Assembly (NCBI GenBank): GCA_024280155.1
Contig: JAJRQQ010000028.1
Coordinates: forward strand, 1-64,000
Length of the DNA stretch: 64,000 bases
Direction: 5' to 3'
Origin: Bacteroidota bacterium
GTDB lineage: Bacteria; Bacteroidota; Bacteroidia; Flavobacteriales_D; Crocinitomicaceae
A program made the position numbers and the translations under genes. Positions 63,150 to 64,000 of this stretch are shown piece by piece; position 1 is the first letter of the stretch, and each line of letters opens with the position of its first letter. Under the pieces are notes generated by a model. That model saw only the letters and a program-made list of their open reading frames with translations, was not told the origin of the DNA and did no database searches.

Positions 63150-64000
63150 ATGGCTAAAACCGATAAAAGAACAATCAACTATAATCGTCAAGGGTTTGAT
63201 GATAAGGAATTACTATCTATCTATGTTCAATTACTTAAACCTAGATTGATTGAACAAAAAATGATGATTCTTCTTCGTCAAGGGAAAATATCTAAATGGT
63301 TTTCAGGTTGGGGGCAGGAAGCAATTTCTGTTGGAACAACAATCGCAATGGATAAAGAAGAGTATATCTTCCCAATGCACCGTAATTTGGGAGTTTTTAC
63401 AACGAGAGGAATTCCGTTAAATAGATTATTCGCACAGTTTCAAGGGAAAATGTCTGGTTTTACAAAAGGAAGAGATCGTTCTTTTCATTTTGGAACACAA
63501 GAATACAAGATTGTAGGAATGATTTCTCATTTAGGACCTCAATTGGCTTTGGCTGATGGAGTGGCGCTTGCATCAAAAGTACGTGACCAAAAAAAAGCGA
63601 CACTTGTGTTTACCGGAGATGGTGGAGCAAGCGAAGGTGATTTTCATGAAGCCTTAAATGTTGCATCTGTTTGGGATTTACCGGTGATATTTGCGATAGA
63701 AAATAATCGTTGGGGCTTGTCAACACCTTCAGAAGAGCAATATAACTGTGAGCAATTCATCGATAAAGGGATTGGATATGGAATGAAGGCTGTTCAGGTG
63801 AATGGAAATAATATTCTTGAAGTTATTTCAACTGTTCGTCAATTGGCGGAAGAAATGAGAAAAGATCCTAAACCAGTTCTTCTTGAGTTGATGACTTTTA
63901 GAATGAGAGGGCACGAAGAGGCTTCTGGAACAAAATATTATCCAGATGGAATTCAAGATGAATGGGAGGAATTTGATCCTTTGTCAAATTATACAGCATT
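63150..64000 (+). CDS. Thiamine-dependent 2-oxoacid dehydrogenase E1 component, 5' part
   Basis: The frame opens at MAKTDKRTINYNRQGFDD and runs off the window after about 283 residues. It has the E1-alpha features WFSGWGQEAISVGTTIAM, HRNLGVFTTRGIPL, and the TPP motif GDGGASEGDFHEALN with ENNRWGLSTP. RGHEEASGTKYY replaces the usual phosphorylation-loop region. In Bacteroidota such genes often encode an alpha-beta fusion of branched-chain 2-oxoacid dehydrogenase, which I expect here but cannot see. The start 62 bp after the gdhA terminator suggests a separate unit. Confidence 0.88.
   Translation, partial: MAKTDKRTINYNRQGFDDKELLSIYVQLLKPRLIEQKMMILLRQGKISKWFSGWGQEAISVGTTIAMDKEEYIFPMHRNLGVFTTRGIPLNRLFAQFQGKMSGFTKGRDRSFHFGTQEYKIVGMISHLGPQLALADGVALASKVRDQKKATLVFTGDGGASEGDFHEALNVASVWDLPVIFAIENNRWGLSTPSEEQYNCEQFIDKGIGYGMKAVQVNGNNILEVISTVRQLAEEMRKDPKPVLLELMTFRMRGHEEASGTKYYPDGIQDEWEEFDPLSNYTA

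Overview
The window comes from a low-GC member of the Bacteroidota, most likely Flavobacteriales; a Fluviicola/Crocinitomix-like relative is a guess. The evidence is a GldA-type ABC ATPase, PorQ of the type IX secretion system, a 913-residue secreted protein ending in a gliding-motility-type C-terminal sorting domain, SprB-like repeats, a TonB-dependent receptor with a carboxypeptidase-like N-terminal domain, flavobacterial carotenoid genes, BshC, and -7 boxes of the TAnnTTTG type. Shine-Dalgarno sequences are weak throughout.

Layout. 1-3800: the 3' end of a 5S rRNA gene and its terminator, then a patch of small secreted proteins and gene fragments. 3772-8813 (-): GT2 glycosyltransferase, membrane PHP-type hydrolase, ArnT-like glycosyltransferase, a frameshifted methyltransferase and a ZIP transporter, packed as one operon. 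8918-11967 (-): SpmA/SpmB fusion with a 25-residue-repeat protein, then a glutamine amidotransferase and a YciO/Sua5 protein. 12165-17125 (-): small membrane protein, MutL, two rhomboid proteases and an EEP-family phosphatase. 17280-20626 (+): oxidoreductase with an in-frame TGA, lipoprotein, polyprenyl sugar transferase. 20660-22846 (-): tyrS and gldA. 22958-27628 (+): rsgA-dtd-OMP-MazG, a lipase and a HigBA toxin-antitoxin pair. 27840-29860 (-): a secreted protein, an unusual endonuclease III and a TPR protein. 29879-33498 (+): small proteins, then an outer-membrane protein paired with a helix-hairpin-helix beta-barrel protein. 33552-37829: dnaX with a candidate frameshift site, a small lipoprotein, a CrtI/CrtD-like desaturase and a cyclophilin. 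37921-42278 (+): bshC (frameshifted) and a TonB-dependent receptor. 42275-46027: thiN, small secreted proteins, cmk, porQ. 46200-49664 (-): crtI-crtB-lycopene cyclase-phosphodiesterase operon. 49763-56214 (+): hydrolase, meaB, S4 protein and the fused acyl-CoA mutase icmF. 56296-61497 (-): epimerase-like protein, nucleoside phosphorylase, DUF4197 lipoprotein and the sorting-domain protein. 61676-64000 (+): glutamate dehydrogenase and the start of a 2-oxoacid dehydrogenase E1.

Together these cover carotenoid synthesis (phytoene synthase, desaturases, cyclase), cell-surface glycan assembly, T9SS/gliding export, B12-dependent acyl-CoA rearrangement (IcmF plus MeaB), and translation/repair housekeeping.

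The most notable signals are: a dnaX gene split at a ten-A run carrying the A AAA AAG heptamer, an upstream AGGAG and a downstream hairpin; a perfect 66-bp palindrome between convergent genes; an endonuclease III without its iron-sulfur cysteines; a MutL with a degenerate endonuclease motif; a protein made of 25-residue helical repeats; a dispersed intergenic repeat family; and several -7 boxes only 4-7 nt from start codons. Three other interruptions (methyltransferase, bshC, oxidoreductase) may be real lesions or base-calling errors.
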